NCBI RefSeq assembly: GCF_002101595.1
Contig: NZ_LQOM01000025.1
Location: 248,001-312,000 of the forward strand
DNA from: Mycobacterium celatum
GTDB lineage: Bacteria > Actinomycetota > Actinomycetes > Mycobacteriales > Mycobacteriaceae
DNA: 64,000 bases
Direction: 5' to 3'
Shown here: positions 9,901 to 19,376 of the stretch, piece after piece
Layout: each line of letters opens with the position of its first letter
How positions within the stretch are numbered: the first letter of the stretch is position 1
The notes under the pieces: generated by a model
What the model was told of the DNA's origin: nothing
What the model saw: only the letters and a program-made list of their open reading frames with translations
The model's database searches: none
Program-made: the position numbers and the translations under genes

Positions 9901-11141
9901 GTGGCAACCGGATTGGTGCAGATGATCCAGCACGCCTTGATCTGCCCGTCGGCCATGCGCGAGAACATGTCGATGGTGCCGCCACCCACCTCGGTGCGCA
10001 GCGTGCCGCGGGGCACGCCCCAGACAGCCTCGACGAATGCGCGGTCCTCCTCGGACGTCACCGATCGCTGACCGGGCAAACCCGGTCCCATGTAGCCCAT
10101 TTCGCGGCCGCCCATCGCATTGGGCTGGCCGGTCAGGGAAAACGGGCCACTGCCGGGTTTGCAGATGGCGCCGGTGGCCAAATGCAGGTTGCACACCGCG
10201 TTGGTGTTCCAGGTGCCGTGCGTGCTCTGGTTGAGGCCCATGGTCCAGCAGCTCATCCAGTTGGCGGCCTCGCCGATCCAGCGGGCGGCCGTGCGGATGT
10301 CCGCCTCGGGGATACCGGTGATTTCGCTGACCACGTCGGGCGGAAACTGCTGCAGGAAGCTCGGCATCACCTCCCAGCCTTCGGTGAACTCGGCGATGAA
10401 TTCGCCGTCGATGTGACAATTTTCGACGATCAGGTGCAGCAGTCCGTTGAGCAGCGCCAGGTCGGTGCCGGGCGCGATCTGCAGGAACAGGTCTGCCTTC
10501 TCGGCGGTCGCGGTGCGCCGCGGGTCGACGACGATCAGTTTGGCGCCGGCCTTGACGCGGTCCATCATCCGCAGAAATAGGATCGGGTGACAGTCGGCCA
10601 TATTCGCGCCGATGACGAAGAAAAGGTCGGCGCGATCGAAATCCTGGTATGAGCCGGGCGGCCCGTCGGCGCCCAGGGACAGCTTGTAACCGGAACCGGC
10701 GCTGGCCATGCACAGCCGCGAGTTGGACTCGATCTGGTTTGTGCCGATGAAGCCCTTGGCCAGCTTGTTCGCCAAGTACTGGGCCTCCAGCGACATCTGC
10801 CCCGACACGTACAGCGCGACGGCGTCGGGCCCGTGTTGGTCAACGATCGCCCGGAGTCGCTGCGCGCATTGGGTGATCGCGGCGTCGACGTCGGTGGGCT
10901 CGATCGGCTCGTCGCGGTGGGGCCGCCGGTACGCCGAGTCCATGCGGCCCGGCGCGGCAAGCATCTCCGCGGTGGTTGCGCCCTTGGTGCACAACCGGCC
11001 GAAGTTGGTCGGATGTGTCTTCTGCCCGGTCGATTTGGCCACCCGTCGCTGCCCGCTGTGCGGATCCGTGTCGACCTGCAAGACCATGCCGCATCCCACA
11101 CCGCAGTAGGCGCACAAACTGTCGACAGTGTCCGACCCCAC
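6981..11141 (-). CDS. Fused assimilatory nitrate reductase / CysJ-type flavoreductase
   Basis: 1386 residues from GTG 11141, chosen because GAGGAGG lies 9 bases upstream and the [4Fe-4S] motif CAYCGVGC then starts at residue 10; the frame upstream to 11276 reads as non-coding. Domain order: [4Fe-4S] domain, molybdopterin oxidoreductase (to about 550), Mo-cofactor dinucleotide-binding domain (about 600-720), a BFD-like linker, flavodoxin domain from about 840 ([13 protein letters not shown]), FAD domain from about 1015, and NAD(P)H-binding C-terminus ending EKRYQRDVY. It should pass electrons from NADPH through FAD, FMN and Fe-S to Mo for cytosolic nitrate reduction to nitrite. Such fusions are annotated in several environmental mycobacteria as bifunctional nitrate reductase/sulfite reductase flavoprotein. 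No nitrite reductase or nitrate permease is adjacent. Confidence 0.9.
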   Translation of the reverse strand: MGSDTVDSLCAYCGVGCGMVLQVDTDPHSGQRRVAKSTGQKTHPTNFGRLCTKGATTAEMLAAPGRMDSAYRRPHRDEPIEPTDVDAAITQCAQRLRAIVDQHGPDAVALYVSGQMSLEAQYLANKLAKGFIGTNQIESNSRLCMASAGSGYKLSLGADGPPGSYQDFDRADLFFVIGANMADCHPILFLRMMDRVKAGAKLIVVDPRRTATAEKADLFLQIAPGTDLALLNGLLHLIVENCHIDGEFIAEFTEGWEVMPSFLQQFPPDVVSEITGIPEADIRTAARWIGEAANWMSCWTMGLNQSTHGTWNTNAVCNLHLATGAICKPGSGPFSLTGQPNAMGGREMGYMGPGLPGQRSVTSEEDRAFVEAVWGVPRGTLRTEVGGGTIDMFSRMADGQIKACWIICTNPVATVANRKTVLEGLEKAELVITQDAFLDTETNEYADVLLPAALWTECDGVMVNSERNLTLFQQALEPPGQALPDWRIVARIACEMGYAEAFSYDCAEDVFEEIKRFWNPATGYDLRGISYDRLRQTPVQWPCPPGSTNDRNPIRYVNDGGSQTQLVRDDDSVPRLAFPTPSGRAMFFARPHLQPDEMPDDDYPFLLNTGRLPHQWHTMTKTGKVAKLNKLNPGPFVEIHPHDAARLDIGDDDPVEIASRRGRAVLPAVISDRVRPGNCFAPFHWNDAFGEYLSINAVTNDAVDPVSQQPEYKACAVTLTKVAAGPDHRNPASVDTPPTEELSLSQVDALSELLGQTEEFAIEFDELERRYLAGLVTALRTEAGRRTPGVPTLPLSAPFEPGKRMWVDGVMAGLFSRSPIPGGQDARPADPVTPKSPAPERDPVVLLWASQTGNAEQFAAECAAQLGAAGFPVALHAMDQFPRADLATTRELLVITSTTGDGEPPDNGTAFWEKLSADDAPRLVDTRYAVLAFGDSSYADFCGYGRNVDARLAELGGARMLDRVDCEPDYEEAAAGWLTAVREVLTKTPMLVGGGATAPVSTTAIVAPAKPEPQLYSRKRPLSTRLVRNTLLSGAGSTKEVRQFAFDLPEGTLTYHAGDALGVWPRNNPALVDEWLEVTGLDGNTTVEVPNHGSMRLRTALTERFEIARITGDLLRFVAQRSGNAELAALVKPENKTALADWMWGRQTVDVLAQSPVKASVDEWLSVLKPLAPRLYSISSASVDNPREVHLTVSAVRYECEGVPRGGVCSTYLADHADGDEIGIFVQQANHFRPPTDPDAPMIMIGPGTGIAPFRSFLHRRRVLGHPGPNWLFFGERNAASDFYYRDEIEAMHADGFLSELDLAFSRDQPEKVYVQDLMRRRGAEIWRWLQAGAHLYVCGDAHQMAKEVDRAVHDIVECHGALDAEAANAYVRNLSAEKRYQRDVY

Positions 11142-11276
11142 GCGGCGCGTCCTCCTCGATGTGCAAGCGGCAGCTGCGCACCAGCGTGCAGCGGGGTTGT
11201 TTCGAGATCGGTGAGGCGAGGTTGCGCAGGTTTTACGGCTTTCTCGCCGGCACGGCAGCACCGTGGTGATCGGCAC

Positions 11277-11292
11277 GAAACTGCGAGTTAAC
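11277..11292. promoter_or_regulatory. Candidate GlnR box upstream of the nitrate reductase
   Basis: GAAAC at 11277-11281, six bases, then TTAAC at 11288-11292. This fits the actinobacterial GlnR pattern (GTNAC/GAAAC direct half-sites 11 bp apart; AC-N9-AC in M. smegmatis). It lies about 136 bp upstream of the nitrate-reductase start, in the 286-bp gap behind the acyl-CoA oxidase-like gene. GlnR activates nitrate assimilation under nitrogen limitation, so the position makes sense. The match is by eye only. Confidence 0.45.
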
Positions 11293-11427
11293 CCCCGCCG
11301 AGCGGGTGCGTAATCAACCTACCGCCGAGGTGGGCTCAGCTGGCGGATCGTTGCAGGGGATTCACCAAACCCCCCGCGAATTCCCAGTTTTCGCCAAGCT
11401 TGCCTGCGCGCGCCGGCGTGGCGCGAA

Positions 11428-13344
11428 TCACTCCGGCAGGTTTTCCGGATGCAGCATCTCGGCGTAGCGCAGCGACTCGGGGATTCCGAATCCGTCGACC
11501 AACGTTTCGGCGTAAGGTCGCAGCCGGCGGCACCGGTCGTTGATGCCGCGGGTGACGGCTTTGGCCCGCTCGGTGGACAGATACCGGTGCTCGATATACC
11601 ACGCCTTGTCGTCTTCAATCACCGTCAACGCGTACAGGTCACACACCAGATCGAGGATCTCGCGGGCCTTCTCGTCCTCGCACGAGTCGATGCCCGCGAC
11701 GAACGCCTCCAGCACCACCCGGTCGATGTGTGCGGACGCTGCGTGCAGCACGTGATCCTGCACCGCGTTGAACGCGTCGAACGCCGACATCTCGTTGGAT
11801 TTGGCCTGCAGCCGGCGCGCCACCGAGGACAGCAGGTACTCTTCGCGGTCCTCGAACATCTTGACCTGGGTGCCGCGGTTGAACAGGCTGCCCTCTTCCT
11901 CGCTGTCTTGCCGGGCATCGATGATCCGCTGCATGATCGCCTCGGCCGCGGTGCGTTTCATCACCCGATCGCTAACGGCGTTGGCGGCGAAGCGAACCCA
12001 CTCCACCGGGCTCATGCTGCGGATGTCGTCGGCGTAGGCGGTCAGCAGCTCCTTGGCCACCAGCTGAGTCAGCACGTGGTTGTCGCCCTCGAAGGTGGTG
12101 AACACGTCGGTGTCGGCCCGCAGCGCGATCAGCCGGTTCTCGGCCATGTAACCGGCGCCGCCGCATGCCTCGCGGGCTTCCTGGATGGCCTTCGATGCGT
12201 GCCAGGTGTTGGCTGCCTTCAGCCCGGCGGCGCGCGATTCCAGTTCGCGTTGCTCCTCGGCGTCCGGGGCGTCCGCGGTCTGGATGTCGTGGCATTTGGC
12301 CACCAGCTCGTTCTGCGCGAACTGCAGCGCATAAGACTTGGCGATCAGCGGAAGCAGCCGGCGCTGATGCACCAGGTAATCCATGATCAGCACCTCGCCT
12401 TCGCCATCGGGGGCGCTGAATTGCCTGCGCTGCAACGCGTATCGCGTGGCGATGTCCAGCGCCAGCCGAGCCGCGTTGCCGGCGCTGCCGCCCACACAGA
12501 CCCGCCCGCGGATCAGCGTGCCGATCATGGTGAAGAACCGGCGACCCGGATTGTCGATCGGCGAACTGTAGGTGCCGTCCGGCGCCACATCGCCGTACTT
12601 GTTCAGCAGGTTCTCCCGCGGTACGCGCACGTGGTCAAACACGATGCGGCCATTGTCTACACCGGGCAGACCGCCCTTGTAGTGGTTGTCCGACGTCGTC
12701 ACACCCGGTAGGTCGTTGCCGTCGGCGTCGCGAATCGGCACCAGAAAACAGTGCACGCCGTGGTTCTCCCCACCGGTGATCAGTTGCGCGAATACCGCTG
12801 CGATGGTGGCGGTTTCGGCGGCGCCGCCGATGTACTCCTTACGCGCGGACGGGGTCGCGGAATCGATGACGAACTCTTGCGTCTCCGGGTCGTAGGTGGC
12901 CGTCGTCTCCAGCGACTGCACGTCGCTGCCGTGACCCCATTCGGTCATCGCGAAGCAGCCGCGCAGTTCGAGGTTGATGATCTTCGGCACATACCGTTCG
13001 TGATGGGGTTCGGTGCCCAGATTCTCCACCGCGCCGCCGAACAGACCCCACTGCACGCCGGCCTTGACCATCAGCGACAGGTCCGACATGGCCAGCATCT
13101 CGATCATCGTGATCGCCGCGCCGACGTTGCCGGTGCCGCCATGCTCCTTGCGGAACCCGTCGTCGGCGGCGCCGGCGTCCGCCATGATCTTCATCTGCTC
13201 CGCGACCTTGGTACGGGCGATCACCGTGTTGGGCGTGTAGTGCGGGGCGAAGATCTCGTCGCTGAGCCGCTCCCGCATCTGGTTCTTCACGTCGCGCCAA
13301 CGCCCGTCAAGCGTGTTGCGCAGATGTTCGGCAATGGTGGTCAT
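11428..13344 (-). CDS. Acyl-CoA dehydrogenase/oxidase family protein
   Basis: 638 residues, longer than a standard 380-residue acyl-CoA dehydrogenase and close to the acyl-CoA oxidase type. The FAD-binding middle region is recognisable (CFAMTEWGHGSDVQSLETTATYDPETQEF would be the ETFxxT-like stretch, with TEWGHGS and later RVPRENLLNKYG). The C-terminal helical region has the pattern EACGGAGYMAENR. It should oxidise an acyl-CoA to the 2-enoyl-CoA in lipid breakdown. ATG 13344 begins MTTIAEHLRNTLDGRW. It stands alone, divergent from the VIT-type transporter; 286 bp separate it from the nitrate reductase downstream. Substrate unknown. Confidence 0.85.
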   Translation of the reverse strand: MTTIAEHLRNTLDGRWRDVKNQMRERLSDEIFAPHYTPNTVIARTKVAEQMKIMADAGAADDGFRKEHGGTGNVGAAITMIEMLAMSDLSLMVKAGVQWGLFGGAVENLGTEPHHERYVPKIINLELRGCFAMTEWGHGSDVQSLETTATYDPETQEFVIDSATPSARKEYIGGAAETATIAAVFAQLITGGENHGVHCFLVPIRDADGNDLPGVTTSDNHYKGGLPGVDNGRIVFDHVRVPRENLLNKYGDVAPDGTYSSPIDNPGRRFFTMIGTLIRGRVCVGGSAGNAARLALDIATRYALQRRQFSAPDGEGEVLIMDYLVHQRRLLPLIAKSYALQFAQNELVAKCHDIQTADAPDAEEQRELESRAAGLKAANTWHASKAIQEAREACGGAGYMAENRLIALRADTDVFTTFEGDNHVLTQLVAKELLTAYADDIRSMSPVEWVRFAANAVSDRVMKRTAAEAIMQRIIDARQDSEEEGSLFNRGTQVKMFEDREEYLLSSVARRLQAKSNEMSAFDAFNAVQDHVLHAASAHIDRVVLEAFVAGIDSCEDEKAREILDLVCDLYALTVIEDDKAWYIEHRYLSTERAKAVTRGINDRCRRLRPYAETLVDGFGIPESLRYAEMLHPENLPE

Positions 13345-13400
13345 ACCACTGACCGTAACGCGATCGGGGCGCCGACAGGCCGGTGAGCTTAGATATCGCC

Positions 13401-14096
13401 ATGACCCAGTACGACGTCGGTCACACCCACTCCGATGTGAGCGGTGGCTGGTTGCGGGCGGCCAGCTTCGGTGCCATGGACGGTTTGGTCAGCAACTCGG
13501 CGCTGATCGCCGGGGTGGCCGCCAGTGCCGGCACCCAGGCCGTCGTGCTCAGTGGTATCGCCGGCCTGCTGGCCGGCGCGTTTTCGATGGCACTGGGCGA
13601 GTACACGTCGGTGACCACCGCCAACGAGCAGATCGACTCCGAGGTCTATGTCGAACGTCGCGCATTGCGGACCCGTCCGCAGGCCGAGCGGGCGGAGCTC
13701 GTCGACATGTTGGTGAAGCTGGGCCTGACCGAGAACACCGCCGAGGTCGCCGCCGACGAGATCCACCGCGACGAGAAGGGCGCGATCACCTTCCATCTGG
13801 CGCAGGAGCTCGGCGTCAACCCCAGCGAAAAGCCGTCGCCCTGGCTCGCCGCGCTGTCGTCGTTCGCGATGTTCGCTGTCGGTGCGGTGATCCCGCTGGT
13901 CCCCTACCTGCTCGGTTTCGAGTCGCTGGCGGCGGGACTGGCCTGCGCGGGCATCGGGCTGCTGATCGCGGGTGGCGTGGCGACCCGGTTCACCCGCAAG
14001 CCGATCTGGTGGGGCGCGTCGCGCCAACTGCTGTTCGGCGCCGTCGCCATCGCCGCCACCCATGTCGTGGGGAAGCTCATCGGGATGGCGGTGTGA
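13401..14096 (+). CDS. VIT1/CCC1-type Fe/Mn transporter
   Basis: 231 residues from ATG 13401; an in-frame GTG at 13383 would add six. The N-terminal motif GAMDGLVSNSALIAG, then GLLAGAFSMALGEYTSV, and the charged cytosolic loop with ERAELVDML...EVAADEIHRDEKG are typical of the VIT/CCC1 family. About five membrane segments are visible, the last three in the C-terminal 90 residues. Family members move Fe2+ or Mn2+ out of the cytosol. The gene is divergent from the acyl-CoA oxidase-like gene and its 3' end overlaps the convergent FHA-ABC gene by 20 bp. Confidence 0.88.
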   Translation: MTQYDVGHTHSDVSGGWLRAASFGAMDGLVSNSALIAGVAASAGTQAVVLSGIAGLLAGAFSMALGEYTSVTTANEQIDSEVYVERRALRTRPQAERAELVDMLVKLGLTENTAEVAADEIHRDEKGAITFHLAQELGVNPSEKPSPWLAALSSFAMFAVGAVIPLVPYLLGFESLAAGLACAGIGLLIAGGVATRFTRKPIWWGASRQLLFGAVAIAATHVVGKLIGMAV

Positions 14097-16638
14097 CGGT
14101 AGTTTCGACGCGACGCAGCCGCCACCGCACGAGCACGGCGCCCACCACACCGAACCCGATCAGGATAGCCATGTCGAGCAGCCACCAGCCGGCCGAATGG
14201 GTCCACGACTCGTCGTAGCTGGCCAACAGGTTGATCGCGTGGACGTCGACGGTGGACGCCGCGGCCGCGAAACCCCACCGCGACGGCACCAGCCAGGCGA
14301 GCTGCTCCAACCCGAAGCGCCCGGCCAGCGGAAAAGCCCCGCCGGAGAATAGCAACGACAGCAAGATCAACACCACGGTCATCAGCACAAGCTGCTCGGC
14401 GTACCTCGCCAGCGACGAGAGCACCAGCGCGACGATCACCGACACAATCGCCGTGGCCGCCAGGCTGACATAGAGCTCGAACGCCGAGCTGCCCAGCAGC
14501 ACCGCGCCTTTCACCGGTGCGCCCTTACCGGCGACCGCGGCGGTGGTGATGACGGCGGTCTGCACCAGGGCCACCAGACCGTAGACGATGACCTTGGCGG
14601 CCAGGTATGCAGACGTCGACAACCCGTCGGCCTGCTCGCGCTGGAAGATGCAGCGCTCGCGGAACAGATCGCGAATGGCCAGCGCGGTACCCATCACCAC
14701 CGCAGCGAGATTCAGCACCACCAGGATTTCGACGGCCTCGTCCGGGCTGTCGCCGTACGGGTCGGCTCGCCCCAGCCCGGCATGGCCGGGCACTACCAAC
14801 GCCAATGCGCCGAACAGCGCCGGCAGGATCGTCAAGAAGATCAGGTAACGCTGGTCCCCGACCAGGAGCCAGGCCTGCCGCCGCGCGGCGACCACGATTT
14901 GCCGCCACACCCCGAGATGTTCCGGCGGGCCAAGCGGCTCAACGGTTTCCGCGGCAGCGGGCGGCTCCTGCCCGCGTGCGAGGAATTTCTGGTGGGCACC
15001 GTCGGGGTCGCTGGTGACCTGCGCCAAGATCTCCGGCCAGCCGGCGTCGATCTGTGCCGGCGGGCCGACGAAGGCGACGGTGCCGGCGGAGGTGAGCAAC
15101 AACACCTGGTCGCACACGCCGACGTGGTCGACCGCCGTGGTCGACATCACCACGACACGCCCGGCGTCGGCGAGCCGTCGCAATACCGCCACAATCTGCT
15201 GTTGACCCTCGGGGTCCAGGCCGGCGGTGGGCTCGTCCAGAACGAGTAGCGACGGTTCGGTGATCAATTCGGAGGCCAGCGAGGCACGCTTGCGCTGTTC
15301 GATCGCGAGCCTGCCGACCTGAATGGTGCGCCGCGAATTCAGCCCCACCTCGGCGATGACCCGGTCCACTATTTTGCGGCGATCGTCACCCGAAGTGCTT
15401 GGTGGCAGCCGTAATTCGGCGACGTAGCCCAACGCTTGCTCGACGGTGAGTTGCGGATGCACAAGGTCGGCTTGCGGCACGATGCCGATGTAGGGCCGCA
15501 TCGTGCCGTACTCACCGTGCACATCGTGGCCGCCGACGGTGACTGTGCCGTCCGTGGGTCGCACTGCGCCGCCGAGCAGATCGATCAGGGCGGACCCGGC
15601 GGCTGGCGACGGCCCGACGATCGCGGTCAAGGTGCCAGGCGCAGCGGTGAACGACACTTCGGAGAGCACCGGTTGGCCCTCGATGCCCAAAGTCAGGCGT
15701 CGGGCATGCAGTGCACCGAGTTTAGGCGCCGGGCGCGACGGGCCCCCGGTACCGGCCACCTCGGCGCGCGGCAACCGGCTGGTGGGGGCCGTCTCGTGCG
15801 GCCGCGGGGCCGGCCGATTCGGGATCAGCCGCTGCATGGCTCCGGTCATGCGCCCGACCAGGTCCTGCCCCTTGCGCTGGGCGGTCTGCGGCCGCGACGG
15901 CTGCGATTCCAGTTGCGGCTCAGGAGGTTTCGGGTGAGCCGCCGGTGGCGGTGGCGGGGCCTGCGGTGGTGGTGGAGGCGGCGGCGCGGGCGGCGGTGGC
16001 GCCGGCGTCGGTGGCGCCTGAAAACGCGTGGTGGGCAATTGAGAAGGCGGCGTCGGCGCGGCCGGCCGCGGCTCGGGGGCCGGTGGCCGCGCCGGTTCTT
16101 GCCGTGGCCGCGGCAAGCGGAATCGCTGTGTAGGCGCCTGGGAGGGCGGGCTTTTCGGCTGGTCGGCAGGTGGTGGCTGGACACGTGGCGGCGGTCCGGG
16201 GGATGCAGGCATCCGCGGCGGGACGGGCCGCTTCGGTGGCGGGGGAGGCGGCATCGGCCGCCCGCGTGGCGGCGGCCCGGCCTGCGGTACCGGCGCGCCT
16301 CTGCGGGGTGGCGGCGGGGCGGGCGTGGCCAGTTGGAACACCAGCTTCGGGCCGTGTCGCGGATCACCTAGCGTGATGGCCCGGCCGTCACGGATGAAGA
16401 CGGTCGACATGCGCACGCCGTCGACGTAGATGCCGTGTTGGCTGCGATCCAGCGCCACCCACTGCCGGCCGTCGTGGTGGAGCACCAGGTGGGTGGGCGA
16501 GGTGGTGGGCTCCATGCCGTCGAGGTGGATATCCGAGCGGGTGTCGCGGCCGACCGTCACGTCGCGGCCGGCGGGGAAGGTGTAGCGCTTCGATCCGACC
16601 CAGACGGTCAACGGGGAAGCCTGCGCCTCCGGCCGCAT
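14077..16638 (-). CDS. FHA-domain ABC transporter with degenerate ATPase motifs (Rv1747-like)
   Basis: 853 residues. The order is an N-terminal FHA domain (about 10-95; VGRDTRSDIHLDG, PTHLVLHHDG), a very Pro-rich linker (about 100-290), one ABC nucleotide-binding domain (about 305-545) and an ABC2-type membrane domain with about six segments. FHA domains bind phosphothreonine, and M. tuberculosis Rv1747 is controlled in this way by PknF. Here there is one FHA domain and no neighbouring kinase. The Walker A site reads GPSPAAGSAL instead of GxxGxGKS/T, lacking both glycines and the Lys; the signature motif reads LAIEQRKR instead of LSGGQxxR. Walker B and D-loop (LLVLDEPTAGLDP) are intact. ATP hydrolysis is therefore doubtful. 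It likely acts in lipid or cell-wall export or as a regulatory pseudo-transporter. Confidence 0.85.
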   Translation of the reverse strand: MRPEAQASPLTVWVGSKRYTFPAGRDVTVGRDTRSDIHLDGMEPTTSPTHLVLHHDGRQWVALDRSQHGIYVDGVRMSTVFIRDGRAITLGDPRHGPKLVFQLATPAPPPPRRGAPVPQAGPPPRGRPMPPPPPPKRPVPPRMPASPGPPPRVQPPPADQPKSPPSQAPTQRFRLPRPRQEPARPPAPEPRPAAPTPPSQLPTTRFQAPPTPAPPPPAPPPPPPPQAPPPPPAAHPKPPEPQLESQPSRPQTAQRKGQDLVGRMTGAMQRLIPNRPAPRPHETAPTSRLPRAEVAGTGGPSRPAPKLGALHARRLTLGIEGQPVLSEVSFTAAPGTLTAIVGPSPAAGSALIDLLGGAVRPTDGTVTVGGHDVHGEYGTMRPYIGIVPQADLVHPQLTVEQALGYVAELRLPPSTSGDDRRKIVDRVIAEVGLNSRRTIQVGRLAIEQRKRASLASELITEPSLLVLDEPTAGLDPEGQQQIVAVLRRLADAGRVVVMSTTAVDHVGVCDQVLLLTSAGTVAFVGPPAQIDAGWPEILAQVTSDPDGAHQKFLARGQEPPAAAETVEPLGPPEHLGVWRQIVVAARRQAWLLVGDQRYLIFLTILPALFGALALVVPGHAGLGRADPYGDSPDEAVEILVVLNLAAVVMGTALAIRDLFRERCIFQREQADGLSTSAYLAAKVIVYGLVALVQTAVITTAAVAGKGAPVKGAVLLGSSAFELYVSLAATAIVSVIVALVLSSLARYAEQLVLMTVVLILLSLLFSGGAFPLAGRFGLEQLAWLVPSRWGFAAAASTVDVHAINLLASYDESWTHSAGWWLLDMAILIGFGVVGAVLVRWRLRRVETTVTPPSR

Positions 16639-16727
16639 AGTTCACCACCTTTCGCACCCATCGTTTTGGGCCGATCAACGGTTTGTCTACCCGCCATCAT
16701 GCGCCCAGAATCTCGGCGGCCGGGCGG

Positions 16728-17216
16728 TCAGCGCGGGCGAGTTGGTGGCGCGGCGTCGTCGAGAAGCCGATGCAGGACGGCAACGGCCTCGGCTAGCGTC
16801 TTGCGGTCGGCGGGCTCGAGCCGGCCGAGCTGTGGCTCGATCGCGGCCGCCCGATCAGCCCGAACCCGGTTGAGGGTGCGCATCCCCTCCGGCGTGATCC
16901 GGATGCGTACCGCCCGAGCGTCGCCGGGGTCGACGGACCGGGTGACCAGGCCGGCGTCTTCCAGCCGTCGCACCTGGGTGGTCATCGTGGGTTGCGAGCA
17001 GTGATCCACGGTGGCCAAATCGCAGATCCGTGCCTCGCCCTGGGCTTCGATGGTGGCAAGCAGCCGCGCCTGGGCCGCCGGCAACGGCATCTGGACGCGT
17101 TGGGTCGCGTAGCGGTTGAGCCGGGCAACAACTGCCAGCAAATCCGCGCCCAGACCCGGCACGGCCTCGCCGGGGTCGCGGGCCGGACCGGGCCGGGCCG
17201 TGGCGGATGACGTCAT
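16728..17216 (-). CDS. MarR-family transcriptional regulator (Rv2327-like)
   Basis: 162 residues from ATG 17216; the frame upstream is intergenic. The winged-helix core is clear: LPAAQARLLATIEAQGEARI, then CDLATVDHCSQPTMTTQVRRLEDAGLVTR (recognition helix) and the wing DPGDARAVRIRITPEG. MarR dimers usually repress their own gene and a divergent target. The divergent neighbour is the ECF-type transporter, as with Rv2327 and Rv2326c in M. tuberculosis. An inverted repeat lies 12 bp upstream of its start. Confidence 0.9.
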   Translation of the reverse strand: MTSSATARPGPARDPGEAVPGLGADLLAVVARLNRYATQRVQMPLPAAQARLLATIEAQGEARICDLATVDHCSQPTMTTQVRRLEDAGLVTRSVDPGDARAVRIRITPEGMRTLNRVRADRAAAIEPQLGRLEPADRKTLAEAVAVLHRLLDDAAPPTRPR

Positions 17217-17227
17217 GCCTCCATAAT

Positions 17228-17246
17228 TGCATAGCTTGGCTATATA
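17228..17246. promoter_or_regulatory. Candidate MarR operator
   Basis: TGCATAGC-TTG-GCTATATA: 8-base arms that match at six positions around a 3-base spacer, in an AT-rich island starting 12 bp upstream of the marR ATG and before the divergent transporter gene. This is the expected place and size for a MarR dimer site, but no copy elsewhere in the window supports it. Confidence 0.45.
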
Positions 17247-17342
17247 CACCACGTGTCGGGCGAGTTCGCGGCGGCAAACACCGGGCGGACGGCACGGCGT
17301 GCGAACACCGCACACCCGGCGACAACTGGCAGAATCAGTGAA

Positions 17343-19376
17343 ATGACCGCCGCCGGCACAGCGACTCCCGCGCGACGGGCGCGATCGCTGCGCCCGCACG
17401 AACTTGCGCAGGCGTCGGTGATGGCCGCCCTGTGTGCGGCGACCGCGATCATCGCGGTGGTCGTCCCGTTCGCGGCCGGTCTGGCGCTGCTGGGCACCGT
17501 CCCGATGGGCCTGCTGGCCTACCGCTACCGGCTACGTGTCCTGATCGCTGCGACCGTGGCCGCCGGAATCATCGCCTTCCTGATCGCGGGCATGGGCGGC
17601 TTCATGACCGTCGTCCACAGCGCGTACATCGGCGGGCTCACCGGGATCGTCAAGCGCCGCCGCCGCGGCACTCCGACCGTGATCGCCGCGTCCCTGGTTG
17701 CCGGCGCGGTGTTCGGCGCGGCGGTGGTGGCCGCGCTGGCGGTGCTGGCCCGGCTTCGGCACCTGATCTTCGCGGCGGTCGCCGCCAACGTCGACGGGAT
17801 CGCGGCGGTCATGGCGCGGTCGGGTTTGGAGCAGTCCGCCGCCGACCTCAAGCGCTTCTTCGCCGCCGCGGCGCATTACTGGCCGTGGCTGCTGCTGGCC
17901 AACTTCGTCATATCGATCATGATCGTGTCGCTGATCGGTTGGTGGGCGCTGTCGCGGGTGTTGGATCGGATGCGCGGCGTGCCCGACGTGCACAAACTCG
18001 ACGCGTTGGTCGAAACCGGGCCGATCGCACCGGTTCCGGTGCGGTTGGATCGGGTGCGCTATCGGTATCCGGGCACGCACCAGGACGCGCTGCGGCCGGT
18101 GAGCCTAGAGGTTGACGTCGGCGAACACGTCGCGGTCACTGGTGCCAACGGTTCGGGCAAGACCACGCTGATGTTGATCCTGGCCGGGCGGGAACCCACG
18201 TCAGGCAGCGTCGAACGTCCGGGTGTGGTCGGGCTGGGTCGGCTGGGCGGCACCGCGGTCATCATGCAACACCCGGAGAGCCAGGTGTTGGGAACCCGGG
18301 TCGGCGACGACGTGGTGTGGGGACTGCCGCCGGGCACCACCACCGACGTCGACCGGCTGCTGGCCGAAGTCGGGCTCGACGGGCTCGCCGAACGCGACAC
18401 CGGGAGCCTCTCGGGCGGCGAACTGCAACGGCTGGCCATGGCCGCCGCGCTGGCGCGCGAGCCGGCGCTGCTGATCGCCGACGAGGTCACCAGCATGGTC
18501 GACCAGCGGGGCCGCGAAGCGCTGCTGGGCATCATGTCCGGCTTGACCGAGCGGCACCGCACCGCCCTGATCCACATCACGCATTACAACGACGAGGCCC
18601 AATCCGCCGACCGCACAATCAATCTCAGCGATTCACCGGACAATACCGAGATGGTCGAGACGACGGCCGCGCCGGCAGCCACCCCTGTCGACCACTCGGA
18701 CACCACGCCGGTGCTCGAACTGGCCGGCGTCGGCCACGAATACGGCAGTGGCACACCGTGGCAGAAGACCGCGCTGCGCGACGTCAGCTTCTCGGTGTAT
18801 CAGGGCGACGGGGTTCTGATCCACGGCGGCAACGGATCCGGTAAGTCCACGCTGGCCTGGATCATGGCGGGGCTGACGGTGCCGACCAGCGGCACCTGCC
18901 TGCTGGACGGGCGACCCACCCACGAGCAGGTCGGCGCGGTGGCGTTGTCGTTCCAAGCGGCCAGGTTGCAGCTGATGCGCAGCCGGGTAGATCGGGAAGT
19001 GGCCTCGGCGGCGGGCTTTTCGCCCGACGACCACGAGAGGATCGCGAACGCGCTGGTCGTGGTCGGACTGGACGCTGCGCTGGCACAACGGCGGATCGAC
19101 CAACTCAGCGGCGGCCAGATGCGCCGCGTGGTGCTGGCCGGACTGTTGGCCCGGTCGCCGCGGGCGTTGATCCTCGACGAGCCGCTCGCCGGGCTGGACG
19201 CGGTCAGTCAGCGCGGCCTGCTGCGGCTGCTGGAGGATCTGCGCCGCGACCAAGGGCTGACCGTGGTGGTGATCTCCCACGACTTTGCCGGCATGGAGGA
19301 GTTGTGCCCGCGCACGTTGCATCTGCGCGACGGCATGCTCGAAGCGGCATCGGCGACTGCCGGAGGTGTGTCATGA
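17343..19376 (+). CDS. ECF-type transporter: fused S-like membrane domain and two ABC ATPases (Rv2326c-like)
   Basis: 677 residues from ATG 17343; a GTG at 17253 would add 30 residues that cross the regulator's operator region. The N-terminal about 230 residues contain five to six membrane segments ([22 protein letters not shown]...). Two complete ATPase domains follow: Walker [11 protein letters not shown], signature LSGGELQRL and Walker [11 protein letters not shown] in the first; [19 protein letters not shown] and [12 protein letters not shown] in the second. Together with the EcfT-like protein next door this makes an energy-coupling-factor importer with the substrate-type domain fused to both ATPases. 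The transported compound, probably a vitamin or metal, cannot be told. The stop overlaps the next start (ATGA). Confidence 0.88.
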   Translation: MTAAGTATPARRARSLRPHELAQASVMAALCAATAIIAVVVPFAAGLALLGTVPMGLLAYRYRLRVLIAATVAAGIIAFLIAGMGGFMTVVHSAYIGGLTGIVKRRRRGTPTVIAASLVAGAVFGAAVVAALAVLARLRHLIFAAVAANVDGIAAVMARSGLEQSAADLKRFFAAAAHYWPWLLLANFVISIMIVSLIGWWALSRVLDRMRGVPDVHKLDALVETGPIAPVPVRLDRVRYRYPGTHQDALRPVSLEVDVGEHVAVTGANGSGKTTLMLILAGREPTSGSVERPGVVGLGRLGGTAVIMQHPESQVLGTRVGDDVVWGLPPGTTTDVDRLLAEVGLDGLAERDTGSLSGGELQRLAMAAALAREPALLIADEVTSMVDQRGREALLGIMSGLTERHRTALIHITHYNDEAQSADRTINLSDSPDNTEMVETTAAPAATPVDHSDTTPVLELAGVGHEYGSGTPWQKTALRDVSFSVYQGDGVLIHGGNGSGKSTLAWIMAGLTVPTSGTCLLDGRPTHEQVGAVALSFQAARLQLMRSRVDREVASAAGFSPDDHERIANALVVVGLDAALAQRRIDQLSGGQMRRVVLAGLLARSPRALILDEPLAGLDAVSQRGLLRLLEDLRRDQGLTVVVISHDFAGMEELCPRTLHLRDGMLEAASATAGGVS

